Origin: Ktedonobacterales bacterium
Lineage (GTDB): Bacteria > Chloroflexota > Ktedonobacteria > Ktedonobacterales > JADMIN01
Assembly: GCA_025450405.1 (NCBI GenBank)
Contig: JANWHL010000146.1
Coordinates: 1 to 7,951 of the forward strand
Direction of reading: 5' to 3'
Length of the DNA: 7,951 nt
Numbering within the stretch: position 1 is the stretch's first letter; the number at the start of each line of letters is the position of its first letter. Of this stretch, positions 7,033 through 7,951 are shown one piece after another. The notes under the pieces are model-generated. The model saw only the letters and a list, made by a program, of their open reading frames with translations. It had not been told where the DNA came from and did not search any database. The position numbers and the translations under genes are program-made.

Positions 7033-7951
7033 CGCTTCTCCGCCTCCTCCAGCGCGCGGAACAGCGCCCGCAGTTTGTTCTCCGACTCCTCGTACTCGAA
7101 GCCAGGTTCCGAGTCGTAAACCACGCCGCCGCCAGCCTGGGCGTAGGCCACGCCGTCCTTGAGCACGAGGGTGCGCAGGGGGATGCAGGTGTCGAGGTTG
7201 CCATCGAAGCCAAAGTAGCCGACCGCGCCGGCATAGACGCCGCGGCGCTCGCCCTCCAGCTCCGCGATCACCTCCATCGCGCGAATCTTCGGCGCCCCCG
7301 AGACGGTGCCCGCCGGGAAGCCAGCCCGCAGCGCGTCGAACGGCGTGAGGTCGGCGCGCAGACGGCCAGTGACGTGGGACACGAGGTGCATGACGTGGGA
7401 ATAGCGCTCGACGTCCATGAACCGCGTGACCCGGACACTGCCCGGCTCGCTGACCCGGCCCACATCGTTGCGTCCGAGGTCCACCAGCATCACGTGTTCA
7501 GCCCGCTCCTTCTCGTCGCCGCGCAACTCCGCTTCTAGGGCCGCATCCTCCTCCGGCGTGGCACCGCGCCGGCGCGTACCGGCGATGGGGTGGATAGCCA
7601 CCTCGCCATCCGCGACGCGCACCAGCACCTCGGGCGAGGCGCCGGCCACCTCGAAGTCGCCCAGGGCGAGATAGAACATGTAGGGCGAGGGATTGATCGA
7701 GCGGAGAGCACGGTAGACCGCGAACGGCGGCGCCTCCACCGGCCGCGCGATCCGGCGCGAGGGGACGATCTGGAAGCAGTCGCCCGCCTGGATGTGGTCG
7801 CGCGCGCGGCGCACCGCCGCTGCGTAGGCGTCGCGCGGCTCCAGCCGCGAGCTGCCCGCGTGGGCATCGGCGGGCGCACCCGGAGTGGATGCGGACCCAG
7901 GGCTAGCCGCGGAGGAAGCGCCCGTGGCCAGATTCGTGCGCGGCCGGGGCA
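7020..7951 (-). CDS. trpE: Anthranilate synthase component I, C-terminal part (5' end beyond the window)
   Basis: 309 residues are visible and the frame stays open to the window edge; full TrpE is about 500, so the N-terminal domain with the tryptophan feedback site is missing. The chorismate-binding catalytic domain appears complete: IQAGDCFQIV, HPIAGTRRRG, EHVMLVDLGRNDVGRV, PAGTVSGAPKIRAMEVI, YAGAVGYFGFDGNLD and AQAGGGVVYDSEP, containing the usual Mg2+- and substrate-binding glutamates. It converts chorismate plus ammonia from TrpG to anthranilate. The internal GTG at 7814 is not the start, because conserved sequence (AYAAAVRRARDHI) continues upstream of it. Ahead of this domain is an Ala/Ser/Gly/Pro-rich stretch of about 30 residues that looks like an expanded linker. 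It leads the operon in this window; any attenuator or promoter lies outside. Confidence 0.96.
   Translation of the reverse strand, partial: PRPRTNLATGASSAASPGSASTPGAPADAHAGSSRLEPRDAYAAAVRRARDHIQAGDCFQIVPSRRIARPVEAPPFAVYRALRSINPSPYMFYLALGDFEVAGASPEVLVRVADGEVAIHPIAGTRRRGATPEEDAALEAELRGDEKERAEHVMLVDLGRNDVGRVSEPGSVRVTRFMDVERYSHVMHLVSHVTGRLRADLTPFDALRAGFPAGTVSGAPKIRAMEVIAELEGERRGVYAGAVGYFGFDGNLDTCIPLRTLVLKDGVAYAQAGGGVVYDSEPGFEYEESENKLRALFRALEEAEKRCSC

Noticed and set aside
6377..7234. Upstream extension of the trpD frame to 7234, suggesting a longer or fused TrpD
   Set aside because: The extra translation is arginine/proline-rich and unrelated to any Trp enzyme, and the same DNA encodes TrpG and the end of TrpE in another frame; the ATG at 6376 has a good ribosome binding site and the family start.

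Overview
This window comes from a very GC-rich bacterial chromosome. It carries most of a compact tryptophan-biosynthesis operon on the minus strand, followed downstream by a lipoate-ligase-family gene and then the first 42 codons of a nitroreductase-family gene. All real genes are on the minus strand, so transcription runs from high to low coordinates. Long open frames on the plus strand are antisense shadows caused by GC-rich third codon positions. The organism cannot be named from sequence alone. High GC, strong Shine-Dalgarno sites and two GC-rich palindromic repeats of a style I remember from Chloroflexota genomes suggest that phylum or a similar high-GC lineage. This is low-confidence inference.

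Layout in the direction of transcription: trpE (7951 to 7020, its N-terminal part lies outside the window), trpG (7032 to 6373), trpD (6376 to 5336), a trpC-trpF fusion (5319 to 3772), trpB (3758 to 2514) and trpA (2473 to 1625). The order is E-G-D-CF-B-A. trpE/trpG overlap by 13 nt and trpG/trpD by 4 nt (ATGA); the remaining gaps are 16, 13 and 40 nt. This is a single translationally coupled unit that takes chorismate to tryptophan: TrpE/TrpG make anthranilate, TrpD adds phosphoribosyl, TrpF isomerises, TrpC closes the indole ring, and TrpA/TrpB complete tryptophan. The catalytic residues I can place are present in every enzyme, except that the expected TrpF aspartate appears to be glutamate.

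After trpA comes a 339-nt gap (1286-1624). It holds a hairpin-rich element of about 0.2 kb bounded by inverted repeats with a 16-bp perfect core (MITE-like, candidate 8-bp target duplication) and a second, separate stem-loop. Then comes the lipoate/octanoate ligase-family gene (1285 to 383), a short hairpin right after its stop codon, a 255-nt spacer with an imperfect direct repeat, and the start of the nitroreductase gene behind a perfect AAGGAGGT ribosome binding site.

The most unusual thing is inside the TrpF half of the fusion: about 60 bp (20 codons) of palindromic, repeat-like DNA lies in frame between the second helix and third strand of the barrel. It looks like an interspersed repeat that was accepted as protein-coding sequence. 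I do not see a new multi-gene system here; the core is housekeeping metabolism decorated with small repeat elements.
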